Notes under the pieces: generated by a model
Seen by the model: the letters and a program-made list of their open reading frames with translations, nothing else
Databases searched by the model: none
Told to the model about the DNA's origin: nothing
Assembly: GCA_030690895.1 (NCBI GenBank)
Contig: JAUYFQ010000013.1
Location: 1 to 64,000 of the forward strand
Origin: Sulfuricellaceae bacterium
GTDB lineage: Bacteria; Pseudomonadota; Gammaproteobacteria; Burkholderiales; Sulfuricellaceae
Length of the DNA: 64,000 nucleotides
Direction of reading: 5' to 3'
Program-made: the position numbers and the translations under genes
In this document: positions 15,215-23,666 of the stretch, piece by piece
Position numbering within the stretch: position 1 is the stretch's first letter
How the letters are laid out: every line of letters starts with the position of its first letter

Positions 15215-16463
15215 TATTAGGCACCTCAAAATACCCCATTTGTTTGGCCAGCAAGGTAACCGGGTGCATGACCTCAACATCCATGCCTTCCGCCCTGAAT
15301 CCGGCCGCCATATGCAGGGCGCAACCGGGGTTGGAAGTCACAATGATGCGAGTCCGTCCATGGCTGACGGTCCCGGTTTTGACTGCCTCGATTTTATCAC
15401 GCAACAGCAGACCCGCCATTTTCGGCTGGGTCAGGGCATAGCTGCCCGCAGCGCCGCAGCACTGGTCGTTGCCCGCCAAAGCACCAATGACCAGATTCGG
15501 AATACGCGCCAGCAGGCTGTATGCACTTTGCGAGTCATGCAGGACATTGCGGCTGGCACAGGATTCATGAACGGATACGGCAGAATCCAGTGGCGCAATA
15601 CTGACAGAAGGCCAGCCCTCAGCCTGGTCAAGAAAGGTGCTGATGTCCATGATTGGCGCGTTCAAAGGTGGCTGGTATTCCGCCAGGCTGGCCGCACAGC
15701 CCGATGCCGCATGGACAATGGCAGAAAGTATGCGGCCCGCAAATGCATTCAGGTTTACCTGACGCAAAATATCTGCCGTGCCCAGATCGCCATTGTGCTG
15801 GTGGAGTGCGCCGCAGCATCCCTGGTGTGCCGGGATATCAACTGCGTAGCCGAGACGGTTGAGCACGAACAGGGCAGCATTCAGGGTTTGCGCATCAAAT
15901 ATTCTTGCCACGCAGCCCAGGAACAAGCCGACCGTTCCATGCGGCGTACCGGCCGGCAGATGCAAGCCTGTCGTCGGCGCAGCGTGATGATGCGCCGGTA
16001 GCTGCGCCTCAATGGCCGCCAGGCCAAGTCTGTCGAGCAGGCCGGATCGACGCGCCAGCTTTTGCGCCCCGGAACGCTGATAAAAACGCAGCAGGCCGGC
16101 GCCTCCACTGAGCAGCCTGGGGCTGCGCACTGATACAAACAGCACTTTGCGTAAACGCGGCTGTACCGGCGACATCCAGTCCCGCATCCCGTCGGCCAGG
16201 CGCCCATAGGCGACCTTGGAGGGGCACGCCTGTTCGCAAGCCCGGCAACCCAGACACAGATCAAGGTGATGCAGCAGCTCCGGTGAAGACGGCAAACGGC
16301 CTTCCAGCAAGCCGACCATCATGAAGATGCGGCCACGCGGCGAATCAGCTTCGTTGAAAGTCTTGCGGTAAGTCGGACAGTGCGGCACGCACAGGCCGCA
16401 TGCCACGCAACGCGCGGCTTCCTGGCGCAACTGCGTAGCTTGTTGATCGTGGTCAGAGGGCAT
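15204..16463 (-). CDS. glcF: Glycolate oxidase iron-sulfur subunit-like protein (GlcF family)
   Basis: 419 residues. Two 4Fe-4S motifs are [12 protein letters not shown] (Cys19, 22, 25, 29) and [12 protein letters not shown] (Cys70, 73, 76, 80). Two CCG domains follow, with [14 protein letters not shown] and [14 protein letters not shown], which in this family bind another Fe-S centre or take part in electron transfer. The arrangement is that of GlcF or of the iron-sulfur subunit of related lactate dehydrogenases. No glcD or glcE flavin subunit lies next to it, so its partner must be encoded elsewhere. It overlaps coq7 by 11 bases; an electron route to quinone would fit that pairing, but this is inference. 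It diverges from the ferredoxin-reductase gene. Confidence 0.85.
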   Translation of the reverse strand: MPSDHDQQATQLRQEAARCVACGLCVPHCPTYRKTFNEADSPRGRIFMMVGLLEGRLPSSPELLHHLDLCLGCRACEQACPSKVAYGRLADGMRDWMSPVQPRLRKVLFVSVRSPRLLSGGAGLLRFYQRSGAQKLARRSGLLDRLGLAAIEAQLPAHHHAAPTTGLHLPAGTPHGTVGLFLGCVARIFDAQTLNAALFVLNRLGYAVDIPAHQGCCGALHQHNGDLGTADILRQVNLNAFAGRILSAIVHAASGCAASLAEYQPPLNAPIMDISTFLDQAEGWPSVSIAPLDSAVSVHESCASRNVLHDSQSAYSLLARIPNLVIGALAGNDQCCGAAGSYALTQPKMAGLLLRDKIEAVKTGTVSHGRTRIIVTSNPGCALHMAAGFRAEGMDVEVMHPVTLLAKQMGYFEVPNNAG

Positions 16464-16581
16464 GGCAGGATGTTAGGGGCAATTACCGAAAAGTCAAATC
16501 TGCGTCCCGTCTCTGCAGTATTGTGGAGTTTGGCCATTTGGATCAACATATGCTCAGTGAATTTATGCTCAAGGAGCTGTC

Positions 16582-18078
16582 ATGTCTCAGTTATTAAGCT
16601 TGTCGAGAGCCGCGCGCCTGGTGGGCGTTACCCGAGGCGCCATGCAAAAGAAAATCCAGAATGGTGAAATGCCTTCGTTCGACGGAACCGTCAACGTCGA
16701 CGACCTGCTGGCAGCCTATCCGGGCGCGCAACTGGAGGACAACAGCGAATTCGATCGCGTCAACTACATCAAGCAGCGCGCATTTGGCAAGCGCGTCTTC
16801 GAGCGGGCGCTGCCGGAAGCCGAGGTGCTGGCTGCCCGCCTGAACGAACTGAGCCGTGAACTGGCAACCCAGCAGACTCAGGTCAAACACTTCAATGTCT
16901 TGCTGGATCGCCTGAGAGCCAAGTTAGGCGGATTGGAAGAGCAGTTTCAGGATATTGAAAAAGCCAGGCTGGCGGAATTTCGCACCTGGCTCAAACAGGA
17001 AGTCAGCGCAGCCATGGAGCCAGGCTATCTCAACCCGCTCTCGGTGCGAGACAGCATCCTGCGCGTCATGGCGGCGCATGTCACGGTTCTGCCCAGCGGC
17101 CACGATTTTTTCATCGACGGGCCGGACACCTTGCTGGAAGGTGCATTACGCGCCGGCATCCCGCTCAATTACGGGTGCAGTGGCGGCAACTGCGGGATGT
17201 GCAAGGCACGAGTGGTCTCGGGCCAGATCAAGAAGGTGCGCCAGCACGACTATGTGATTCCGGAAAAAGAGCTCAATCAGGGCTATGTCCTGCTGTGCAG
17301 CAATACGGCGGTATCCGATGTGGAAATCGAGGCGCCGGTTGCTGGCAGCGTGCAGGACATCCCTTTCCAGCAGCTCCCGACCAAGGTGAAGTCTGTTGAG
17401 CCGCTGAACCACGACATGCTGCTGTTGCATCTGCAAACACCGCGCTCGACCCGCCTGCGCTTCCTCGCCGGACAATACGTGACGCTGCAAATCGGCAAAT
17501 CGCTATCGGCAGACCTGCCCATCGCCAGTTGCCCATGTGACGACCGCAATCTGTTGTTCCACGTGAAACGCATGCCCGGCAATCTGTTTTCGGATTACGT
17601 CTTTGACCGCCTCAAACACGGTGACGAAGTGGGCGTGGAAGGCCCGCAGGGCGAATTCATTCTGCACAACAAATCCCCGCGTCCACTGGTTTTCATCGCC
17701 TTCGATAATGGATTTGCCCCTATCCGCAGCGTGATCGAACACGCCATGTCGCTGGAATCCGGGGAGTCCATGCACCTGTACCGCATCGGCTCGGACATGG
17801 ACGGCCTGTACCTGCCCAATGTCGGGCGCGCCTGGGCCGATGCGCTGGACAACTTCCACTACACCACACTGGTGACCGGGTATGATTTGCGAGCCGTGAC
17901 CGGACGCCGGGAAGAAACCCTGAAAGCAATGCTGCAAGGCATGGTCAGCGAACACCCGGAAATGCGGGACAGCGACATTTATCTTGCAGGGCCGGAATCG
18001 GCGCTGAATCAGGCGGAAGCTTTCTTTTTGGGGCTGGGATTGCCCAAGACACGGGTTTTTGCCAGCCTGGTCAAATAA
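16582..18078 (+). CDS. Ferredoxin-reductase with HTH-like N-terminal domain and coiled coil
   Basis: 498 residues; AAGGAG lies 6 bases before the ATG. Residues 5-45 (LSLSRAARLVGVTRGAMQKK followed by VNVDDLLAAYP) resemble a MerR/AlpA-like helix-turn-helix. Residues about 78-140 form a coiled coil. A plant-type 2Fe-2S ferredoxin domain follows with Cys199, Cys204, Cys207 and Cys239 (CSGGNCGMC...LLCSN). Residues about 265-498 are an FAD/NAD(P)H reductase of the FNR class with RFLAGQYVTLQIG near 310. The reductase half resembles electron-transfer components of oxygenases. The extra N-terminal part is unusual and would fit a DNA-bound or dimerising redox protein. It diverges from glcF. The substrate is unknown. 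A parS-like sequence lies in the coding region. Confidence 0.82.
   Translation: MSQLLSLSRAARLVGVTRGAMQKKIQNGEMPSFDGTVNVDDLLAAYPGAQLEDNSEFDRVNYIKQRAFGKRVFERALPEAEVLAARLNELSRELATQQTQVKHFNVLLDRLRAKLGGLEEQFQDIEKARLAEFRTWLKQEVSAAMEPGYLNPLSVRDSILRVMAAHVTVLPSGHDFFIDGPDTLLEGALRAGIPLNYGCSGGNCGMCKARVVSGQIKKVRQHDYVIPEKELNQGYVLLCSNTAVSDVEIEAPVAGSVQDIPFQQLPTKVKSVEPLNHDMLLLHLQTPRSTRLRFLAGQYVTLQIGKSLSADLPIASCPCDDRNLLFHVKRMPGNLFSDYVFDRLKHGDEVGVEGPQGEFILHNKSPRPLVFIAFDNGFAPIRSVIEHAMSLESGESMHLYRIGSDMDGLYLPNVGRAWADALDNFHYTTLVTGYDLRAVTGRREETLKAMLQGMVSEHPEMRDSDIYLAGPESALNQAEAFFLGLGLPKTRVFASLVK
17555..17570. promoter_or_regulatory. parS-like sequence within the ferredoxin-reductase gene
   Basis: TGTTCCACGTGAAACG matches the parS consensus TGTTTCACGTGAAACA at 14 of 16 positions and keeps the central CACGTG. 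It lies about 38 kb from the better site near mnmG. Intragenic parS sites are known in several bacteria, and the ParB gene is in this window. Chance occurrence is not excluded. Confidence 0.4.
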
Positions 18079-18164
18079 GCGCAGGATGCAATGTCAGCAC
18101 AACATGACGCGCCTCGTATCAATCGGGCTTATGATGCGATTTTTCCGCTCAGGGAAGGCTGAAA

Positions 18165-21100
18165 ATGCGCCCGCATGAATTCATCACCACATGGCAAAAC
18201 AACGCCCTCTCTGAACGAGCCGGGGCGCAGGCGCATTTTCTTGATCTGTGCGAACTCCTTGGCATGGAAAAGCCCACCGACCCGGATAATTACTGCTTTG
18301 AGCGTGGCGCCACCCGCACCGGCGCAGGCCACGGCTGGGCGGATGTGTGGAAGCGCGGCTGCTTCGCCTGGGAATACAAAGCGCCGGGTGCAGACCTCTC
18401 CAAGGCGCTGAAGCAACTCATGACCTACGCCCTGGCGCTGGACAACCCGCCATTGCTGGTCGTCTCCGATCGTGGCCTGATCCAGATTCACACCCACTTC
18501 ACCGGCACGCCCTCCGAAATTCACACTATCGCGCTGGCCGACATCGGCCTGCCGGAAAACCTGCAAAAGCTGCGCTGGCTGTTCAGCGAGCCAGACAAAT
18601 TCCGCCCCGCCAAGACCACCTTTGCCGTCACCGAGGAGGCCGCCCAGCGCATGGGCGAAGTCGCCAAACGCCTGACCGGGCGCGGGGAATCGCCGCCGGA
18701 CGTGGCGCATTTCCTGATCCAGTGCGTGTTCTGCATGTTTGCTGAAGATGCCGGGCTACTGCCGCAAAAGCTGTTTGAAACCGTGCTCGATAAATCCAAC
18801 CCGGATGGCAGCAAGGCTCAAACCCGTCTGGCTTCACTGTTCCAGGCCATGCAAGGCGGCGGCGATTTTGCGCTGGAGAGCATCCCTTGGTTCAATGGCG
18901 GACTATTCAAGAAAATCGCCGTTCCCGCCCTGGAAACCGCCGATGTGGTCGCCCTGCTGGAAGCCGCACGCATGAACTGGAACGCCATCGAGCCAGCCAT
19001 CCTCGGCACCCTGTTCGAGCGCGGCCTCAACCCCGATATGCGCAGCCAGCTCGGCGCTCACTACACCGACCCGGCCACCATTCTCAAACTCATCCGCCCG
19101 GTCATTGAAGCGCCGCTGCTGGCCGAATGGCAGGCCGCACAGCAGCGTATCGCTGCCGCCATGGAAAAATTTCAGCAGGGTGGCAAAGGCTCCCAAGCCG
19201 CCCACAAGGAAGCGCAAGCCGCCTTCATCAGCCACTTGGAACGGCTGAAAAACTACCGTGTACTCGATCCAGCATGTGGATCAGGAAACTTCCTCTACCT
19301 CGCCCTGAAAACTCTCAAGGATCTGGAACACCGCGCCAACCTCGAAGCCGAAGCCCTCGGCCTGCAACGCCAGATCGGCATCGAAACCGGCCCCGCCAAC
19401 GTATATGGCATCGAGATCAACCCCTATGCCGCCGAACTGGCAAGGGTCACGGTCTGGATTGGCGAACTGCAATGGATGCTGGGTCACGGCTACCCGGTGC
19501 TGCGCGACCCGATTTTGAGGCCGCTGGATCATATTGAGCAGCGGGATGCGGTTTTGGATCGCCCACGCCCCCTCCCCAACCCTCCCCCGCATACCCTGAA
19601 GGGCACAAGAGCGGGAGAGGGGGCAAACGTGAAAATCGATGATTACTTCGAGCCAGAATGGCCGGAAGTGGATGCTATCGTGGGGAATCCGCCGTTTTTG
19701 GGGGGCAGCAAAAAACGCGGGGAACTGGGCGATGCGTACTTTGAGGCGCTCAACCACGTTTACAAAGGGCGCGTGCCAGGCGGCGCGGATCTGGTGACCT
19801 ACTGGTTCGAGAAAGCCCGCGCACAGATCGAGCAAGGCAAAGCGAAAGCAGCCGGGCTGGTGGCCACCAACAGCATTCGCCAACAGGCGAATCGAACAGT
19901 GCTCGATGCTGTCGTCAGAACCAGCCGAATTTACGAGGCATGGAGTGACGAACCCTGGGTCAACCAGGGCGCCGCCGTGCGCGTGTCGCTGGTCTGTTTT
20001 GGCAATGAAATAGGTGCTCGACTTAACGGCAAGGCCGTGGATCAAATTCATGCCGATTTGCGCACGGGAGACAACCTCACCAGCGCCCTTCGCCTGCCCG
20101 AGAATGAGGGGGCATCGTTCTTCGGACTGGCGCTTGCCGGGGAATTCAACATAGACCAGTTCGTTGCCCTCCAGTGGCTGAAACAACCAAACCCCAACGG
20201 GCGGCCCAACAGCGATGTCTTGCGCCCCTTGTGGAATGGTCAGGATTTGACCGGGCGCTGGGAGGGCCGCTGGGTCATCGACTTTGGCCCGGCGATGGAA
20301 GATAACGCAGCGATGCTTTATGAAGCGCCGTTTGGGTACGTTGTCGAGCATGTCAAGCCGGTGCGGTTGACCAATAACCGCAAATCGCGTGCCGAAAAAT
20401 GGTGGCGGCACGGTGAGGCGCGACCCGCCATGCGTCGAGCTTTGGCTGGATTAGGACGCTATATCGCGACCTCGGAAAAATCCAAGCACCGCTTCTTTAT
20501 CTGGCTTGACGAGCGAATCGCGCCGGACAACCGACTGATCGTTATTCCGCGCAATGATGACGTTACTTTTGGCATTCTCTCCTCGCGCATTCACGTTTGC
20601 TGGGCGCTTGCGGTGGGATCCACACTGGAAGACCGCCCTGCTTATGCCACAACAACCTGTTTCGAGACTTTCCCCTTCCCCGCTGGCTTGACGCCTGACT
20701 TACCCCCTTCCCCAGCCCTTCCCCCGAGGGGAGAAGGGAGCAAAAGCCCCTCCACCTCCGGGGGAGGGGTTGGGGAGGGGGAAAGTTGTGCTGGTGAAAA
20801 CATCACCAAAGCCGCCAAAACCCTGAACCAACTCCGCGAAACCTGGCTCAACCCGCCCGAGTGGGTGGACTGGGTGCGCACCCCAGAGGAAGAAAAAGCC
20901 GGTTTCCCGCTACGCCCCATCGCCAAACCCGGCCCTCTCCCCAACCCTCTCCCAAAGGGCGAGGGGGCAAACGTGAAAGGCGATTTTTCTTATGCGGCAG
21001 AACTGAAAAAACGCACCCTGACCAATCTCTACAACGCCCGCCCCGCCTGGCTCGCCAACGCCCACCGCGAACTGGATCAGGCCGTAGCCGCAGCCTACGG

Positions 21101-21191
21101 CTGGGCGGATTACACCCCGGAGATGTCGGACGAGGAGATTCTGCGGCGCTTGCTGGCGCTGAATCTGGCGCGGAGCCAAGCTGACAGATAA
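18165..21191 (+). CDS. MmeI-like single-chain restriction-modification enzyme (type IIL/IIG) with repeat-derived inserts
   Basis: 1008 residues. The N-terminal nuclease motif is D60-X9-E70-Y-K72 (DVWKRGCFAWEYK), the same spacing as the MmeI catalytic D-X9-E-X-K. A helical connector follows, then an adenine methyltransferase with motif I VLDPACGSGNF (366-376) and motif IV GNPPF (507-511), then a target-recognition and C-terminal region. Such enzymes cut and methylate with one polypeptide and need no partner. Three proline/glycine-rich stretches interrupt the conserved text: about 467-490, 842-874 and 923-938. At the DNA level the first and third match the palindromic repeat found between ccoN and ccoO, and the second resembles it. 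The frame stays open throughout, but folding or activity may be altered. AGGGAAGG precedes the ATG. Confidence 0.88.
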   Translation: MRPHEFITTWQNNALSERAGAQAHFLDLCELLGMEKPTDPDNYCFERGATRTGAGHGWADVWKRGCFAWEYKAPGADLSKALKQLMTYALALDNPPLLVVSDRGLIQIHTHFTGTPSEIHTIALADIGLPENLQKLRWLFSEPDKFRPAKTTFAVTEEAAQRMGEVAKRLTGRGESPPDVAHFLIQCVFCMFAEDAGLLPQKLFETVLDKSNPDGSKAQTRLASLFQAMQGGGDFALESIPWFNGGLFKKIAVPALETADVVALLEAARMNWNAIEPAILGTLFERGLNPDMRSQLGAHYTDPATILKLIRPVIEAPLLAEWQAAQQRIAAAMEKFQQGGKGSQAAHKEAQAAFISHLERLKNYRVLDPACGSGNFLYLALKTLKDLEHRANLEAEALGLQRQIGIETGPANVYGIEINPYAAELARVTVWIGELQWMLGHGYPVLRDPILRPLDHIEQRDAVLDRPRPLPNPPPHTLKGTRAGEGANVKIDDYFEPEWPEVDAIVGNPPFLGGSKKRGELGDAYFEALNHVYKGRVPGGADLVTYWFEKARAQIEQGKAKAAGLVATNSIRQQANRTVLDAVVRTSRIYEAWSDEPWVNQGAAVRVSLVCFGNEIGARLNGKAVDQIHADLRTGDNLTSALRLPENEGASFFGLALAGEFNIDQFVALQWLKQPNPNGRPNSDVLRPLWNGQDLTGRWEGRWVIDFGPAMEDNAAMLYEAPFGYVVEHVKPVRLTNNRKSRAEKWWRHGEARPAMRRALAGLGRYIATSEKSKHRFFIWLDERIAPDNRLIVIPRNDDVTFGILSSRIHVCWALAVGSTLEDRPAYATTTCFETFPFPAGLTPDLPPSPALPPRGEGSKSPSTSGGGVGEGESCAGENITKAAKTLNQLRETWLNPPEWVDWVRTPEEEKAGFPLRPIAKPGPLPNPLPKGEGANVKGDFSYAAELKKRTLTNLYNARPAWLANAHRELDQAVAAAYGWADYTPEMSDEEILRRLLALNLARSQADR
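19563..19634 (+). repeat. In-frame palindromic repeat insertion 1 in the MmeI-like gene
   Basis: It begins GCCCCCTCCCCAACCCTCCC (19568) and ends GAGGGGGCAAACGTGAAA; both ends match the ccoN-ccoO intergenic repeat almost exactly. The centre differs and contains a longer CCCTGAAGGG palindrome. It encodes about 24 residues with the text PLPNPPPH and EGANVK, between methyltransferase motifs I and IV. The length is a multiple of three relative to the surrounding frame. Confidence 0.8.
20691..20786 (+). repeat. In-frame palindromic repeat insertion 2 in the MmeI-like gene
   Basis: It has two opposed GC-rich units: CCCCCTTCCCCAGCCCTTCC with CCGAGGGGAGAAGGG, and CCCCTCCACCTCCGGGGGAG with GGGTTGGGGAGGGGG. 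It encodes about 33 Pro/Gly/Ser-rich residues (LPPSPALPPRGEG, then GGGVGEGE). It sits just after CFETFPFP, a conserved point near the C-terminal region. It resembles the other two inserts but lacks the AACGTGAA tail. Confidence 0.7.
20931..20979 (+). repeat. In-frame palindromic repeat insertion 3 in the MmeI-like gene
   Basis: It runs from GGCCCTCTCCCCAACCCTCTC through CCAAAGGGCGAGG to GGGGCAAACGTGAAAGGCGA. The tail is the same as in insertion 1 and the intergenic copy. It encodes PLPNPLPKGEGANVKGD, nearly the same peptide as insertion 1 (PLPNPPP...GEGANVK), so both were read in the same frame. Confidence 0.8.
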
Positions 21192-21255
21192 GCCGTCTCT
21201 ATGCCTTCAGGATGTCCTATAATTCGCACCCTTTCGACCTGAATCCCGTTTCTCC

Positions 21256-23553
21256 ATGATCAAACCCATCCCCGCCCGACTTGCCGACGAACTCGGCGTT
21301 CGTGAAACCCAGGTTGTCGCCGCAGTCGAGTTGCTCGACGGCGGCGCGACCGTGCCGTTTATTTCGCGCTACCGCAAGGAAGCGACCAACGGACTGGATG
21401 ACACCCAGTTACGCAATCTGGAAGAACGCTTGCGTTATCTGCGCGAACTGGAAGACCGGCGCGGCGCCATCCTTGCCAACATAGGCGAACAGGGCAAGCT
21501 GACCCCCGAACTGGAACGCGCCATCGGGCAGGCAGAAACCAAGGTGCTACTGGAAGACCTGTATCTTCCCTACAAGCTCAAGCGCCGGACCAAGGCGCAG
21601 ATTGCACGGGAAGCCGGGCTGGCATCGCTGGCTGAGGCTTTGTTCAGGAATCCTGCGCTCCAGCCTGAATCGACAGCGGAAGCCTACATTTCGGCAGAAA
21701 AAGGCGTGCCGGATGTCAAAGCCGCCCTCGAAGGCGCGCGCCATATCCTGATGGAACAGTTTGCCGAGGACAGCGGCTTGCTGGGCCGCTTGCGTGAAAC
21801 CTTGTGGAATGAAGCGCAACTCAAATCGACGCTGGAAGAGGGCAAAGCCGAGGCTGGCGCAAAATTCTCGGATTATTTCGATCGCGCCGAACCCTTGCGC
21901 GGCATCCCGTCCCACCGGGCGCTGGCGCTGCTGCGCGGGCGCAACGAGGGGTGTTTGCGACTTGATTTGCAAATGGGCGAGGTCGATCCAAGCGCCCCTC
22001 GCAATACGCCTCATCCTTGTGAAGTCATGGTGGCGCGGCATTTCAGTATCGCCGACCAAGGCCGCGCAGCCGACCGCTGGCTGCTGGAGGTGGTTCGTTT
22101 TACCTGGAAAGTCAAACTTTCGACGCATCTTGAAACCGAGTTGATAACACGCTTGCGGGAAGCCGCCGAGGCCGAGGCCATCAAGGTCTTTGCCCGCAAC
22201 CTGCACGACTTGTTGCTGGCCGCACCGGCGGGGCACAAGGCCGTCATGGGCCTGGATCCCGGCATCCGCACCGGGGTCAAGGTGGCGGCGGTGGACAGTA
22301 CCGGCAAGCTGCTGGAAACGGCCACCATTTATCCGCACGAACCCCGGCGCGAATGGGATCAGTCCGTTGCTACGCTCTCCGCCTTGGCAAAACGACACGC
22401 GGTGGCGCTCATCAGCATTGGCAACGGCACGGCGTCGCGAGAAACCGACCGGCTGGCTGCCGACTTGATGAAACTTCACCCCGAATTCAAGCTGCAAAAA
22501 ATTGTGGTCAGCGAAGCGGGCGCATCGGTCTATTCCGCCTCGGAATTTGCCGCCAATGAATTCCCCAGCCTGGATGTCAGCCTGCGAGGCGCGGTTTCCA
22601 TCGCCCGGCGCTTGCAAGATCCGCTCGCCGAACTGGTCAAGATCGACCCCAAGGCAATTGGGGTTGGCCAATACCAGCATGATGTCAACCAGTCCGAACT
22701 GGCGCGCGCGCTCAATGCCGTGGTCGAGGATTGCGTCAACGCCGTGGGCGTTGACGTCAACACCGCCTCGGAGCCGCTACTGGAGCGGGTCTCCGGGCTA
22801 TCCTGGTCGCTCGCCCGGAACATTGTGGAATACCGCAACCAGTATGGTGTTTTCAAGAATCGGAGCAGCCTCAAGCAGGTGCCTCGCTTGGGCGACAAGG
22901 CTTTCGAGCAGGCCGCCGGCTTTCTGCGCATCTCCGATAGCGAAAACCCGCTCGATTCATCAGGCGTCCACCCGGAAGCCTACCCGGTGGTGCAGCGCAT
23001 TCTGGCTGCCAGCGGGCGCAATATCCGGCAACTGATCGGCGATCCGGCATTTTTGAAAACACTTGATCCGCGCCAGTTTACCGACCAGCAATTCGGCCTG
23101 CCCACCGTCACCGACATCCTGCGCGAACTGGAAAAACCCGGCCGCGACCCGCGCCCGGAGTTCAAGACCGCGACCTTCAAGGAGGGGATCGAGAGCATCA
23201 GAGACCTGCAAGTCGGCATGTTGCTGGAAGGCGTGGTCACCAATGTCACCAACTTCGGCGCTTTCGTCGATATCGGTGTGCATCAGGACGGCCTGGTACA
23301 CATCTCCGCCCTGGCCGAAAAATTTGTCAAGGATCCGCACACAGTCGTCAAGGCAGGCGATGTCATTCGGGTCAAGGTGCTGGAAGTGGATGACAAACGC
23401 CGCCGTATCGCACTCACCATGCGCCTCTCCGACCAGCCAGTGCCCTCAGATTTGCGCACAAACAACCGCCCGGACCACCAGACGGCACGCAATGAAAAGA
23501 CCGTCGCCAAAGGCTCCATGGCAGCGGCATTTGCCAAACTTCAGCGCCCATGA
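21256..23553 (+). CDS. tex: Tex-family RNA-binding transcription accessory protein
   Basis: 765-residue nucleic-acid-binding protein, close to the usual length of about 770. Domains in order: N-terminal helix-turn-helix with [10 protein letters not shown] and LYLPYK, a YqgF/RuvC-like domain with [15 protein letters not shown] near residue 335, helix-hairpin-helix repeats ([16 protein letters not shown]), and an S1 domain at about residues 655-725 ([18 protein letters not shown]). Tex binds RNA and influences transcription and stress or toxin expression in several bacteria; the molecular role is not settled. The ribosome binding site is weak. It is transcribed alone between the MmeI-like gene and gltB. 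Confidence 0.95.
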   Translation: MIKPIPARLADELGVRETQVVAAVELLDGGATVPFISRYRKEATNGLDDTQLRNLEERLRYLRELEDRRGAILANIGEQGKLTPELERAIGQAETKVLLEDLYLPYKLKRRTKAQIAREAGLASLAEALFRNPALQPESTAEAYISAEKGVPDVKAALEGARHILMEQFAEDSGLLGRLRETLWNEAQLKSTLEEGKAEAGAKFSDYFDRAEPLRGIPSHRALALLRGRNEGCLRLDLQMGEVDPSAPRNTPHPCEVMVARHFSIADQGRAADRWLLEVVRFTWKVKLSTHLETELITRLREAAEAEAIKVFARNLHDLLLAAPAGHKAVMGLDPGIRTGVKVAAVDSTGKLLETATIYPHEPRREWDQSVATLSALAKRHAVALISIGNGTASRETDRLAADLMKLHPEFKLQKIVVSEAGASVYSASEFAANEFPSLDVSLRGAVSIARRLQDPLAELVKIDPKAIGVGQYQHDVNQSELARALNAVVEDCVNAVGVDVNTASEPLLERVSGLSWSLARNIVEYRNQYGVFKNRSSLKQVPRLGDKAFEQAAGFLRISDSENPLDSSGVHPEAYPVVQRILAASGRNIRQLIGDPAFLKTLDPRQFTDQQFGLPTVTDILRELEKPGRDPRPEFKTATFKEGIESIRDLQVGMLLEGVVTNVTNFGAFVDIGVHQDGLVHISALAEKFVKDPHTVVKAGDVIRVKVLEVDDKRRRIALTMRLSDQPVPSDLRTNNRPDHQTARNEKTVAKGSMAAAFAKLQRP

Positions 23554-23598
23554 ATCCGTGTTTCTAAACGTGGATCAATGGCCGCAAAAAACTGCTTA

Positions 23599-23627
23599 TT
23601 GCCGCGCACCCTACTTCTGGATAAAAT
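23599..23627 (+). promoter_or_regulatory. Sigma-70-type promoter candidate for gltB
   Basis: TTGCCG (23599-23604), a 17-base spacer and TAAAAT (23622-23627). Transcription would start about 33 bases before the gltB ATG. No other candidate with this spacing was seen in the 113-base gap. Confidence 0.5.
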
Positions 23628-23666
23628 CGAGCCCTTTCACTTGAGTTTTTAGGGTAGGTTTTGGCA

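Noticed and set aside
19281-20411. 376-codon minus-strand frame opposite the MmeI-like gene
   Set aside because: Opposite the methyltransferase domain, whose motifs are clearly on the plus strand.
20691-20786. Frameshift or pseudogene in the MmeI-like gene
   Set aside because: The low-complexity stretches keep the frame open and the conserved text resumes after each, so the gene is not broken at sequence level.
21547-22680. 377-codon minus-strand frame opposite tex
   Set aside because: No family motif, no start signals; a mirror frame of tex.
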